A stretch of DNA of 64,000 nt from an uncultured Rubrobacteraceae bacterium (lineage in GTDB: Bacteria; Actinomycetota; Rubrobacteria; Rubrobacterales; Rubrobacteraceae), in the NCBI GenBank assembly GCA_902806095.1, contig CADCVF010000018.1:1-64000 (forward strand), given 5' to 3'. How positions within the stretch are numbered: position 1 is the stretch's first letter; each line of letters begins with the position of its first letter. This document shows, in pieces, positions 56,784 through 64,000 of this stretch. The position numbers and the translations under genes were made by a program. Under the pieces are notes generated by a model. It searched no databases and was not told the origin of the DNA. It worked only from the letters and a program-made list of their open reading frames with translations.

Positions 56784-57854
56784 CTACATTGGCCCCGTTC
56801 GCCCGGCTCCTACGACGGTCCTCAGAACATCTTCGAAGCCTGCGACGGTGTCCTCCCACCGAGGCAGACAAGAGGCGCGACGGCCGGCGATGTCGGACAT
56901 CTTCGCCCTGAGTGCTGGATCCCCGAGCAGGAGATCCAGGGCCGCCGAGAGTTCGTCCCTGCCATTCGGTCGAATCAGCACACCGGCCCCCCGACCGACC
57001 AGTTCCGGCACAGGACCGGCGTCACAGGCTATTATAGGCAGCCCGAAGGCGAGGGCCTCGGCGTAGACAATCCCGTATCCCTCATAGCGAGAGGGCAAGA
57101 CGAAGAGGTCGGCCGCCGCGTAGGAGGCACCGAGCGATGCGTCGCTCACGCACCCGGACTCGACGATGGAGCCCAGTGGTGCGGCGTCGATGGCGGCCCT
57201 GACACGGGTGGTGTAGTCAGGGTCCGCGTTCGTCTCCCCGATCAGCTCGAGCACCGCAATCTTACGCTCGTGTAGCGTCCACGCTTCGACAAGGGTCAGT
57301 ATCCCCTTGCGCGGTATCCACTGCGCTACGCAAAGGGCGCGCACGGGACCGTCTCTGTAGGCGGGAGATCTAGCGGCCGACGGAACGCCATCGAAGCCTG
57401 GGGGCACGACGTAGATACGCCGGGGAGAGACACCTCGGGCCACAAGGACGTTCTTTCCGTGGTCGCTCACGGCGACGAGCCGGTTCGCGCGCAGCAGAGG
57501 CTCCTCGTAGTCCAGCTCGCGGACTGCTGCCTCGGGCCCTGACCCACCGCCGGCGACGCTCGACAGTTCGTGGACCAGCGCCACAACGGGCCGGAAGGCC
57601 TGCCAGCGGACCAGGTGCGGGGCGACCGCGATGCGGGCGAGGGCGTCGACTACTATCGTGTCGAACTTCGAAGGGTCGAACGTGGAGCCTAGTCGAGGGG
57701 CAGCCTCTCGTTGTTCGTCGGGCGATGCTCCGCCGGCCACGAACTCTTCGACCTCCAGGCCCCTCAGACGCAAGCCGGAGATCACACGCCCGTTGTACAG
57801 GTAGCCGCCGGTCTTGCGGCCCGTGTCCCCCACCGTGATGAAAGCGATGCGCAC
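56784..57854 (-). CDS. Family 4 glycosyltransferase
   Basis: 356 residues from GTG 57854, which has GAAGGGG five bases upstream; a longer in-frame start overlaps the PTPS-like gene. GT-B fold: N-terminal RIAFITVGDTGRKTGGYLYN, donor-side SRYEGYGIVYAEALAFGLPI with the ExxxxxxxE pair and CDAGPVPELVGRGAGVLI. It transfers a sugar from an NDP-sugar. Located 10 bases after the PTPS-like gene and nine before a methyltransferase, it is a good candidate to glycosylate a pterin, as in bacterial pterin glycosides such as those of cyanobacteria. Acceptor not proven. Confidence 0.87.
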   Translation of the reverse strand: MRIAFITVGDTGRKTGGYLYNGRVISGLRLRGLEVEEFVAGGASPDEQREAAPRLGSTFDPSKFDTIVVDALARIAVAPHLVRWQAFRPVVALVHELSSVAGGGSGPEAAVRELDYEEPLLRANRLVAVSDHGKNVLVARGVSPRRIYVVPPGFDGVPSAARSPAYRDGPVRALCVAQWIPRKGILTLVEAWTLHERKIAVLELIGETNADPDYTTRVRAAIDAAPLGSIVESGCVSDASLGASYAAADLFVLPSRYEGYGIVYAEALAFGLPIIACDAGPVPELVGRGAGVLIRPNGRDELSAALDLLLGDPALRAKMSDIAGRRASCLPRWEDTVAGFEDVLRTVVGAGRTGPM

Positions 57855-57864
57855 GTGAACCCCT

Positions 57865-58242
57865 TCAGGCCAGCGAATCTTCGCGGGCTGCGTAGGCGTC
57901 GGGGGACTCCCAGATGCGCACCGTAAGCGAGTCGAGTCTCTGGCCACAGAGGGATTGAGCCAGCTTCTCCCAACAGTAGGAGGCCACCTCCTCGGCCGTC
58001 GTGTTGACTTCCACGAGGCCCGGGACCTCGTTCAGGTCCCTGTAGTGCATGGAGCCGGCCAGTCTCTCCACAGCCTGGCCCAGTTCCCCGATGTCGTAGA
58101 GCGTGCCGTCGTCTCTTAGATGCTGGCCGCGCAGGATAACCTCCATCCTGTAGGTGTGTCCGTGCGTCCTGACTGCGGGTCCGAAGTCTCCGGCGAGCCT
58201 GTGGGCGGCCTCGAACCTCGCTGCGACGTAGATCTCATACAT
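57865..58242 (-). CDS. 6-pyruvoyl-tetrahydropterin synthase/QueD-like protein lacking the usual catalytic cysteine
   Basis: 125 residues from ATG 58242, after GGGAGG. The zinc ligands are visible: H in RFEAAHRL and the HGH pair in TRHGH-like sequence VRTHGHTYRMEV. The conserved DLNEVPGLVEVNTTAEEVAS and C-terminal IWESPDAYA also match the family. However, the stretch between AAHRL and THGH (AGDFGPAVR) has no cysteine; canonical PTPS and QueD have a catalytic Cys there. The reaction may therefore differ, or another residue acts as base. Start overlaps the dehydrogenase stop by eight bases. Pathway: pteridine or deazapurine metabolism. Confidence 0.85.
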   Translation of the reverse strand: MYEIYVAARFEAAHRLAGDFGPAVRTHGHTYRMEVILRGQHLRDDGTLYDIGELGQAVERLAGSMHYRDLNEVPGLVEVNTTAEEVASYCWEKLAQSLCGQRLDSLTVRIWESPDAYAAREDSLA

Positions 58243-59287
58243 CCCGGCCTCCCTGAATTCCATCGTAGGTAAAGATCACCTGCAGCGTCTCCCCTGGTCT
58301 CTCGTCCAGGAGCGTGTAAGCCTCAGGGGCTTCTTCGAAAGGGAAGCGGTGGGTGATGAGCCCCCTCAACTCCAGCCGGCCCAGCAGGCCGAGAACCGTG
58401 TCCATACGCCTTGCCCGGTCCCAGCGTGGCGCGAGCTCCGGGTTCGAGAGACCGACCTGCGAGGACCTGAGTCTCACCCTTCCCCGGTGGAAATGTCCCC
58501 CGAGATCTAGCGTGACGGGCTTGATGCCGTACCAGGAAGCAACCACGACCGTTCCCTCGGTCGCCACGGCATCTATCGCGCTTTGCAGAGCAGCTCCGGA
58601 ACCACTGGTCTCGACCGCCACGTCGGAGCCACGCCCGCCCGTGATCTCTGTGACACGTTCCTTAAGCCTCTCTGGCCCGAACGCGCCGTCGGCACCCGCT
58701 GTGAGCGCCCGTCTGCGTCGTTCCTCGAGAGGGTCGACGACGAGTACCGGTCCCACGCCGGCGCGCTTTAGTAGCAGGGCCACGAGGAGGCCGACGACGC
58801 CCTGGCCGAAGATCAAGGCCGTCTCACCGAGTCGCACTGGCGTATCGTGGACGATGTTCAGGGCCGTCTCGATGTTGGCGCTGAATACGCCGAGCAGGGG
58901 GTCGAGGTCGTCGGGGAGCCGGACGGCCATCCTTGCGGGGACAACGAAGAGATCCTGGTGCGGATGGTGGACGAAGACGGGATCTCCTGTAGAGAGGTGT
59001 TCGACGCCGGGACCCGTGGCGAGGACACGTCCTGCGGCGGCGTAGCCGTACTTGATGGGGAAACCGTAGCTCCCTTCAAGGGTGGGCAGGTCAAGCCGGA
59101 GATCCTGCGACACCTCGCCGCGGTAGATCAGCATCTCTGTGCCAGCGCTGACGGCCGAGGCGATAGTCTCGACGCTTACCTCGCCGGGTCCGGGAGGTGG
59201 TACCGTCTCCGCAAGGAGCGTGGCGGTGCGTGGGGCGGTGAACCAGAGGGCCCTGGCCTTCGGTTCAGCCGCGATCCGGCACTCCAT
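58235..59287 (-). CDS. Zinc-type MDR dehydrogenase
   Basis: 350 residues from ATG 59287. The alcohol-dehydrogenase GroES-like domain (about 20-130) has GEVSVETIASAVSAGTEMLI and the Rossmann domain the NAD(P) motif ALIFGQGVVGLLVALLLKRA and LVVDPLEERRRRAL. Usual zinc cysteines are not obvious in the N-terminal half, so it may be a zinc-independent member. It lies between a RibD-like reductase and the PTPS-like gene with coding overlaps on both sides, so it belongs to the same biosynthetic operon, perhaps for oxidation or reduction of a side chain. TTG 59299 is an alternative start. Confidence 0.86.
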   Translation of the reverse strand: MECRIAAEPKARALWFTAPRTATLLAETVPPPGPGEVSVETIASAVSAGTEMLIYRGEVSQDLRLDLPTLEGSYGFPIKYGYAAAGRVLATGPGVEHLSTGDPVFVHHPHQDLFVVPARMAVRLPDDLDPLLGVFSANIETALNIVHDTPVRLGETALIFGQGVVGLLVALLLKRAGVGPVLVVDPLEERRRRALTAGADGAFGPERLKERVTEITGGRGSDVAVETSGSGAALQSAIDAVATEGTVVVASWYGIKPVTLDLGGHFHRGRVRLRSSQVGLSNPELAPRWDRARRMDTVLGLLGRLELRGLITHRFPFEEAPEAYTLLDERPGETLQVIFTYDGIQGGRDV

Positions 59288-60029
59288 CAGGGTATACAAC
59301 GCGTCCGCTGAGGATAAGATCCACCCCGTAAGGTTCCACCGCGACGTCGGCGAGGGTGAGAGACTGTGACAGGTCGCGGATACCGAGGTCGCCGATGGCT
59401 TCTATCCCGTCACCCAGGATCTTGGGCGCGACGCAGACGGCGACCCGGTCGACCAACCCGGTCCTGAAGAATCCCGTGATCAAGGTTGCCCCTCCCTCGA
59501 CCATCACAGACCCGATGCCTATCGCCACCAACTCGCCCAGCAGGGCCGCGAGGTCAACACGACCGTAGGCATCGGAAGGCAATCTCAGGACGGTGGCGCC
59601 CAAGGAGAGGGCTCTTTCGCGGCGTTTTGCCGGAGCGCGGTCCGTAACTGCGAGCACCGTTCCTGGGGCCGCGCCGTCCGCGAGCACGGCGGCGTCGGGG
59701 GGCGTGCGCAGGGTGCTATCGACGACCACGCGCAGGGGGCTCCTGCCCGGGACGTGGCGGACCGTCAGACGGGGATCGTCTTTGCAGACCGTGCCGGCGC
59801 CGACGAGGACGGCGTCGTTATCGGCGCGCATCTCGTGGGCGAAACGCAGGGAGTCGGGGCAGCTGATCCACTTGGATTCCCCCGTCGCTGTCGCGACGCG
59901 CCCGTCGAGCGTCTGCGCGTAGCTCACGGTGACGGAAGGCCTGGTCGGGGCCTCTCCACCGACATAAGGATGCTCTTCGAGTATCTCGGTTGTCTGCCCG
60001 GCTCGTGCAACGCGTCGGATCGAAGGCAT
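59265..60029 (-). CDS. RibD C-terminal/dihydrofolate-reductase-like pyrimidine or pterin reductase
   Basis: 254 residues. After a short N-terminal extension the RibD_C domain begins with TVSYAQTLDGRVATATGESK, followed by MRADNDAVLVGAGTVCKDDP (substrate/cofactor region), and ends SVMVEGGATLITGFFRTGLV and APKILGDG. In riboflavin synthesis this domain reduces the ribosyl group of a pyrimidine with NADPH; stand-alone members also act on pterins and other bicycles. No deaminase domain is fused. First gene of the leftward operon; its coding end overlaps the dehydrogenase start. Divergent from folB, which also handles pterins. Confidence 0.88.
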   Translation of the reverse strand: MPSIRRVARAGQTTEILEEHPYVGGEAPTRPSVTVSYAQTLDGRVATATGESKWISCPDSLRFAHEMRADNDAVLVGAGTVCKDDPRLTVRHVPGRSPLRVVVDSTLRTPPDAAVLADGAAPGTVLAVTDRAPAKRRERALSLGATVLRLPSDAYGRVDLAALLGELVAIGIGSVMVEGGATLITGFFRTGLVDRVAVCVAPKILGDGIEAIGDLGIRDLSQSLTLADVAVEPYGVDLILSGRVVYPDGVPDRG

Positions 60030-60168
60030 GGTCCTTGTGTCCGATCTAGGTCATGGTCGAGTAACCCGAGATTTTACTACAGCCGACGCTTCTCACTGAC
60101 CGCATTCGTGGCATACCGCTTCTTACGTCTGGCATACTGATTCGGATGGAAGGGAGCGAAAAGAGGCG

Positions 60169-60555
60169 ATGAGCGAGGATCGCATATTCCTTGCTGACAT
60201 GGTCTTCCACGGCCACCACGGCACCTTGCAGGCCGAGCACGAGCTTGGCCAGCCTTTCGTCGTGAGCGTCGAGCTTCACCTCGACCTGCAACCTGCGGGA
60301 ACCTCCGACGACCTGACGAAGACCGTGGACTATGGCGAGGTCCACCGCATGGCGCGCCAGATCGTCCAGGGTTCGTCCGTGCAGCTGATCGAGACCCTGG
60401 CGGAGAGGATCGCCGCAGGCACGCTAGACGAACATCCCGCGGTCGAAGCCGTAAAGGTGAGGGTTGCCAAACCTCACGTCAGGCTCGACGACACCGTACT
60501 AGCCGGCTCGGCTGTCGAGATCCTGCGCCACCGTGAAGCAGGACAGGGAAGCTAG
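60169..60555 (+). CDS. folB: Dihydroneopterin aldolase
   Basis: 128 residues, the family length. Signature DMVFHGHHGTLQAEHELGQP with the catalytic Glu region, the tyrosine in TVDYGEVHRMA, the helix SVQLIETLAERIA and the catalytic lysine in VRVAKPHVRLDD are present. It converts 7,8-dihydroneopterin to 6-hydroxymethyl-dihydropterin for folate. No other folate gene (folE, folP, folK) is nearby; instead it is divergent from the pterin-like operon, which suggests it may draw on or feed the same pterin pool. ATG 60169 behind GAGGCG-type weak ribosome site. Confidence 0.92.
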   Translation: MSEDRIFLADMVFHGHHGTLQAEHELGQPFVVSVELHLDLQPAGTSDDLTKTVDYGEVHRMARQIVQGSSVQLIETLAERIAAGTLDEHPAVEAVKVRVAKPHVRLDDTVLAGSAVEILRHREAGQGS

Positions 60556-60740
60556 ACGCGCAAACCATAGGGTATCCTCACGGCAGTACCCGAACCGCAC
60601 CTGCGGCCCGTGCGTACTAAACCAGTGACGTGTAAGCACCTCGAGCATCGTCGGGGCAAGCGGAAGGTTGGCACAAGTGGTGGCGAAAAGGCTCGCGAAC
60701 ACCATCTTACTCGGTGTCGACGTTGTATTCGGGCAGTGCC

Positions 60741-61643
60741 ATGGATAGCGTCTCCCAACTGCCGACCGCAACCGAGGGACTCCGCGCTACTTCCGGGAGC
60801 GAGGACTACCTCGAACGTCTCACGCAGGTATGTGTGGAGGATCTTATCTCCGCTTTCGGTCTGGGCGGGACAAGCTATGGGCGCGCGGTTTTGGAGTCTA
60901 TCTCGCGTATACCGGCCCGGCGTCTGGCGCGCCAGGTCCTGACCTACGACGAAATAGTCGGCGAATCTGGCCTCGGGACGGGAGGCGCGTGGGCGTTGAA
61001 GAGGCTGTCCCGCAATAACAGGTTCGAAGGTCAGGAGAACGTCCCGCGCGGTGGGCCGCTGCTCCTAGTCTCCAACCACCCTGGCCTCGCTGACGCCGTC
61101 GCCCTCTTCGCGGCGACGCCGAGGGACGACCTGCGTGTGATCGCCGCCGACCGGCCCTTCCTCGATGCCCTCCCGAATACTTCTCGTCATCTTCTGACCG
61201 TCGCGGAGAGCTCCGTGGGACGCCCAGGGGTGGCCCGGGCGGCGGCCAGGCACCTGCGCGTTGGCGGCGCGGTACTCACGTTCCCGGGGGGCAGGATAGA
61301 ACCCGACCCCGCGGTCTTGCCCGGCGCCGTCGAGGCCCTGGATCGCTGGTCCTCTAGCGCCGACCTCTTCGCGCGCCTGACTCCAGGGCTCGCGGTCGTC
61401 CCCGTCGTTGTCAGCGGTGTGATCTCACCTTCGGCCCTGCGCAACCCACTGACCCACCTGCGCCGCCGCAGGCGCGACCGCGAGTGGCTCGCCGCCACGC
61501 TGCAAGTGCTCATTCCGGCCCTGCGTAACGTGGACGTCCGGGTCGAGTTCGGACGCCCCATCTATGCTCGGCCGGGAGCCGCCGTCGGCGACGCGGTGAT
61601 CGAGGAGACGCGGCGTCTGATGGAGAGCAGGAAGGCAGTGTGA
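60741..61643 (+). CDS. PlsC-type lysophospholipid acyltransferase family protein
   Basis: 300 residues from ATG 60741 (GTG 60714 also in frame). The acyltransferase HX4D motif is NHPGLAD in LLLVSNHPGLADAVALF. The second block reads LTVAESSVGRPGVARAAARH and the third is TFPGGRIEPDP (compare FPEGTRS), followed by VVPVVVSGV, all in the order of the 1-acylglycerol-phosphate acyltransferase family. The C-terminal VDVRVEFGRPIYARPG is also family-like. The N-terminal 90 residues are an extra helical region. It likely acylates a lipid precursor at the membrane. Spacing to folB is 185 bases; its own promoter is likely. Confidence 0.85.
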   Translation: MDSVSQLPTATEGLRATSGSEDYLERLTQVCVEDLISAFGLGGTSYGRAVLESISRIPARRLARQVLTYDEIVGESGLGTGGAWALKRLSRNNRFEGQENVPRGGPLLLVSNHPGLADAVALFAATPRDDLRVIAADRPFLDALPNTSRHLLTVAESSVGRPGVARAAARHLRVGGAVLTFPGGRIEPDPAVLPGAVEALDRWSSSADLFARLTPGLAVVPVVVSGVISPSALRNPLTHLRRRRRDREWLAATLQVLIPALRNVDVRVEFGRPIYARPGAAVGDAVIEETRRLMESRKAV

Positions 61644-61716
61644 CCTGTCCCGTATACCGAAGATGAGAAACGTTCGGGCACTGCTCGCGGCCCTGACTGT
61701 GCCCGGAGCCTCCTGC

Positions 61717-61983
61717 CTACATCGCGGCGTACTGGATATCGTAAGCGCAGGTAAAGACTATCCTTCTGACCCGCTCTTCCCTCAGGGGCGCAGCAGGATG
61801 GTTGTGTCTCAGATGCTCGAGGGCCACCTCGACGAGACTCTCGTCGCCATCGGCCCTCAGGGTGTGGCGGCAGTTGCACAGGGAGGCGCACAGCACCGCA
61901 CGTATCGTGGCCTCTTCTCCTGTCTGCACAGCCAGCATGTCCATCGCCTCCTTTATCGGAGCGGATACCACGCTCCTTCTCAC
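61717..61983 (-). CDS. Small DUF1059-like protein
   Basis: Up to 88 residues. CNCRHTLRADGDESLVEVAL followed by EHLRHNHPAAPLREERVRRI resembles DUF1059 proteins, small proteins with an N-terminal cysteine and an ESxxELVxxxxxHxxxxH pattern of unknown function. The start is unclear; ATG codons at 61983 and at about 61944 (MDMLAVQTGEEATIRAVLC) are both possible. It lies in the 424-base gap between the acyltransferase and MFS genes and shows codon composition of a real gene. An overlapping plus-strand frame shows no motifs. Confidence 0.55.
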   Translation of the reverse strand: MRRSVVSAPIKEAMDMLAVQTGEEATIRAVLCASLCNCRHTLRADGDESLVEVALEHLRHNHPAAPLREERVRRIVFTCAYDIQYAAM

Positions 61984-62067
61984 GTTAGAGAAGCAGATTA
62001 GCCTCTTGTAACGAGTAGCGCATCACTCAAATGAGTGATTTTTGAACATTCTCTGGGCGAATTTCGG

Positions 62068-63321
62068 TCAGTCCTGAGGCCTGTCCAGCTCATGCAGAGC
62101 CGGGTTGAAGAACGAAAGTGTCCCAACCGCCAGGTAGCAGGCGGAGATGCCCAATAAGGTGAAGCGCAGGCCGAAGATCTCCAGCGCGTACCCGCACAGC
62201 ACCATCCCTATGGGTACGGCCACCATCGAGAGCGATACACCAGCGCCGAGCACCCGGCCGAGCATCCGTTGGGGGGTGCGCTCCTGCAGCACGCTGTAGG
62301 TCAGCGGGTTGGGCGGACCGAGTGCGAAACCCGCGACGAAGAGTGCCCCCATTGTGACCACCAGCGACGGGGTCGCGACCAGGACCCAGAACGGTAGACC
62401 CACGAGCACGGCCGCTGACACGAGCGTCGCCCGGCGCGGCAGTAGATGGCCGACCGCTCCGTAGACCACGGTACCAGCCAGCGCGCCGCTGCCGAAACCC
62501 CCGAGCATGAGCCCGAGGTTCACCGCGCTATCGTATGTCTGCTCTGCGTAGAAGGGCAAAACCACGGCGAAGAGGGGAAGTATGAAGAAGTTGGCGACGA
62601 CCCCGATGCCGAACATCCAGAAGATGAGCCGGTCGCGGCGAATGAACGTTATGCCCTCCGCGAGCTCTGTGAGATACCCGCCGGCGCGCCGGAGCTCCAC
62701 GGCAGCCGTGCCTGACCTCGGAATGGCCGAAGGAACAAGCGCTGCGACCAGGGCCGCTGAAAATACGAACGTCGCCGCGTCTATCCACAGCACGTTGCTC
62801 GACGTGAACAAGGCCATAAGAACCCCTGCAAGCGGCGGGCCTACCAGGAATGAGGCGTACTGGATACCCTGGAAGGCCGAGTTGGCGCGTTCGATGCGCA
62901 TCCCTGCCCTCCCGGCGAGGTCGGGGACGAGGCTCTGGCGGGCTGTGTGACCCGGCGCGTCGAGGAACCCACCGAGAAAGACAAGCACGAGGAGCTGCCA
63001 GAAGGCCAGCCCGATCGTGTAGTAGAGCAAGGGTATCAGCGCTACAGTTAGTGCACCCGTAAGGTCGGCGAAGATGCTCGTCCGCTTGAAGCCCAGGCGA
63101 TCCACCACCGGTCCGCCGACGACACCGGCCACGACGGCCGCAAGCAAAAATGCTCCCCCTGTCAAGCCCGTTCTAGCGGCGCTGCCCGTAGTCTGCAAGA
63201 CGAACCACGGAATCGCCACGAACGCCAGGACGTTCCCGGTCTCGGAGACCGCGTTGGCCCCGAGCAGAGCCAGGATAGGAGTGCGCCGCGCCGGCCCAAT
63301 CGTGCGAAGAGGATCGTCCAC
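62068..63321 (-). CDS. MFS permease, macrolide-efflux/enterobactin-exporter-like (MFS_3 type)
   Basis: 417 residues with twelve helices. N-terminal LALLGANAVSETGNVLAFVA and VVDRLGFKRTSIFADLTGAL (motif A), a central cytoplasmic loop and RTPQRMLGRVLGAGVSLSMV are typical of the MFS_3/TMEM175-like exporters of drugs and siderophores. It uses the proton gradient. Single gene, divergent from nothing obvious; a short repeat remnant lies upstream in the gap to the ABC permease. Substrate unknown. Confidence 0.9.
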   Translation of the reverse strand: MDDPLRTIGPARRTPILALLGANAVSETGNVLAFVAIPWFVLQTTGSAARTGLTGGAFLLAAVVAGVVGGPVVDRLGFKRTSIFADLTGALTVALIPLLYYTIGLAFWQLLVLVFLGGFLDAPGHTARQSLVPDLAGRAGMRIERANSAFQGIQYASFLVGPPLAGVLMALFTSSNVLWIDAATFVFSAALVAALVPSAIPRSGTAAVELRRAGGYLTELAEGITFIRRDRLIFWMFGIGVVANFFILPLFAVVLPFYAEQTYDSAVNLGLMLGGFGSGALAGTVVYGAVGHLLPRRATLVSAAVLVGLPFWVLVATPSLVVTMGALFVAGFALGPPNPLTYSVLQERTPQRMLGRVLGAGVSLSMVAVPIGMVLCGYALEIFGLRFTLLGISACYLAVGTLSFFNPALHELDRPQD

Positions 63322-63443
63322 TGCATTTCACCGTACCATCCTCTGGGTGGCTTCGACCGGAGCATGGTCGACCGCAGCGCGGGTTGTGAGACGCTCGAAC
63401 GCCTGGCCACAGAGGTCATCCCGAGGCTTAGAGCGAAACCAAT

Positions 63444-63456
63444 AAGCTGAAATGCT
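63444..63456. repeat. Single linker unit of the mosaic repeat (locus D)
   Basis: AAGCTGAAATGCT matches the linker found at loci A, B and C, but no second unit or hairpin follows. It abuts the stop codon of the ABC-2 permease. Confidence 0.45.
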
Positions 63457-64000
63457 CTAATACCTGAGATTCGGGCCGTGGCTAATGGCCCACCAGGCGC
63501 CCCCAAAGCAGATTGCGGCTATGAGGCAGACCATTCCCAGGGTAGGGTAAGGGTTCAGGTCGGAGACGCCCAGTGTCGCGTAGCGGGCGGCGTCGACCGT
63601 GTAGAAGATCGGGTTGAAGAACGTCACCACCTTGAGCACATCAGGCAACATCCCGACGGAGTAGAACACCCCGCCCAAGAACGCCAGCGGTTGGATAATG
63701 ACGCTAGTAATGAGCGAGATATGCTCTACCCGCGTCGCAAGCGCGCCGACCATGGTGCCCAAAGAGGAGAACGCGAAGGAGGCGAGGAGGCCGATCACGA
63801 AGAGCATCAGGGGGTTTTCGATCTGTACGCCGACGAAAGGCACCCCGACGACGAAGACACCGGCCCCCATCACCATCCCGCGCAGCATACCGCCTAAAGA
63901 GTAGGCGAGTGTTATCTGCAGGTCGCTCATTGGGCTGATAAGCACCTCGTCTATGTAGCGCTCGCGCTTGGCGTCGAAGACCGACCAGGATGAGTTCATC
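63457..64000 (-). CDS. ABC-2 type permease (partial, 5' end outside the window)
   Basis: 181 codons to the window edge; the N-terminal part lies beyond it. The visible part has about five helices and the ABC-2 signatures: KRERYIDEVLISPMSDLQIT, TLAYSLGGMLRGMVMGAGV and the C-terminal TRVEHISLITSVIIQPLAFL, then FFNPIFYTVDAARYATLGVS. This is the exporter-permease family of the DrrB and NodJ type. Its ATPase partner should lie just outside. Cargo unknown. Confidence 0.88.
   Translation of the reverse strand, partial: MNSSWSVFDAKRERYIDEVLISPMSDLQITLAYSLGGMLRGMVMGAGVFVVGVPFVGVQIENPLMLFVIGLLASFAFSSLGTMVGALATRVEHISLITSVIIQPLAFLGGVFYSVGMLPDVLKVVTFFNPIFYTVDAARYATLGVSDLNPYPTLGMVCLIAAICFGGAWWAISHGPNLRY

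Overview
This 64 kb window is GC-rich chromosomal DNA from a high-GC Gram-positive bacterium. The mix of genes fits an actinomycete, probably a Rubrobacter-like lineage: two predicted F420-dependent reductases, a large NAD-glutamate dehydrogenase tail, E1/E2 of 2-oxoglutarate dehydrogenase side by side, a DrrAB-type exporter, GTG/TTG starts and many ATGA overlaps. The genus is an inference; no rRNA or other phylogenetic marker lies in the window.

Layout. 1-7.3 kb: end of an NAD-glutamate dehydrogenase; a leftward set (thiolase, methyltransferase-like membrane protein, gamma carbonic anhydrase); and a divergent rightward catabolic operon (VOC protein, FAD dehydrogenase, acyl-CoA synthetase, F420-type reductase) followed by a GNAT acetyltransferase. 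7.3-14.4 kb: MeaB GTPase, OsmC protein, a VapBC toxin-antitoxin pair, sucB-sucA and a small TPR protein. 14.4-23.7 kb: trans-sulfuration enzyme, a beta-helix gene remnant, two secreted calcium-repeat proteins, an MMPL transporter and gamma-glutamyltransferase. 23.7-27.7 kb: a two-domain ECF transporter ATPase whose upstream partner genes have been destroyed around a decayed IS630 element. 27.7-31 kb: TspO-like protein, MarR regulator with paired operators, an SDR with an altered catalytic lysine, LysE exporter. 31-33.2 kb: a scrapyard of truncated genes (FAD oxidoreductase, AbiE pair, VapC, a transposase tail) beside tRNA-Ser(GGA). 33.2-41.7 kb: drug efflux, dienelactone hydrolase, a rhodanese gene with an in-frame TGA, a DrrAB-type ABC exporter, SDR, metallo-beta-lactamase-fold hydrolase, MarR. 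41.7-46.4 kb: a sugar operon (PfkB kinase, glycosyltransferase-PfkB fusion, GalT-like nucleotidylyltransferase). 46.5-50.9 kb: a metal island (multicopper oxidase, ZIP transporter, Rieske protein and two paralogous DtxR-type regulators). 51-55.8 kb: SDR, DUF192 lipoprotein, AlaX editing protein, PHP phosphatase, Ca2+/H+ exchanger. 55.9-60.6 kb: a tight five-gene pterin-like operon (RibD-type reductase, dehydrogenase, PTPS-like protein without the usual cysteine, glycosyltransferase, methyltransferase) divergent from folB. 60.7-64 kb: PlsC-like acyltransferase, a small DUF1059-like protein, an MFS permease and a partial ABC-2 permease.

The most interesting signals are: (i) the pterin-like operon, which looks able to make a glycosylated, methylated pteridine; (ii) the kinase / glycosyltransferase-kinase fusion / nucleotidylyltransferase operon, in which the fused kinase domain has lost its GAGD motif; (iii) the oxidase-ZIP-Rieske-DtxR metal island; and (iv) a family of mosaic intergenic repeats in which near-constant linkers (GTGCTGAAATGCTGACAAGC-like) alternate with small hairpins whose stems differ in sequence but remain paired. 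All functions are read from sequence motifs and context; no database search was possible.
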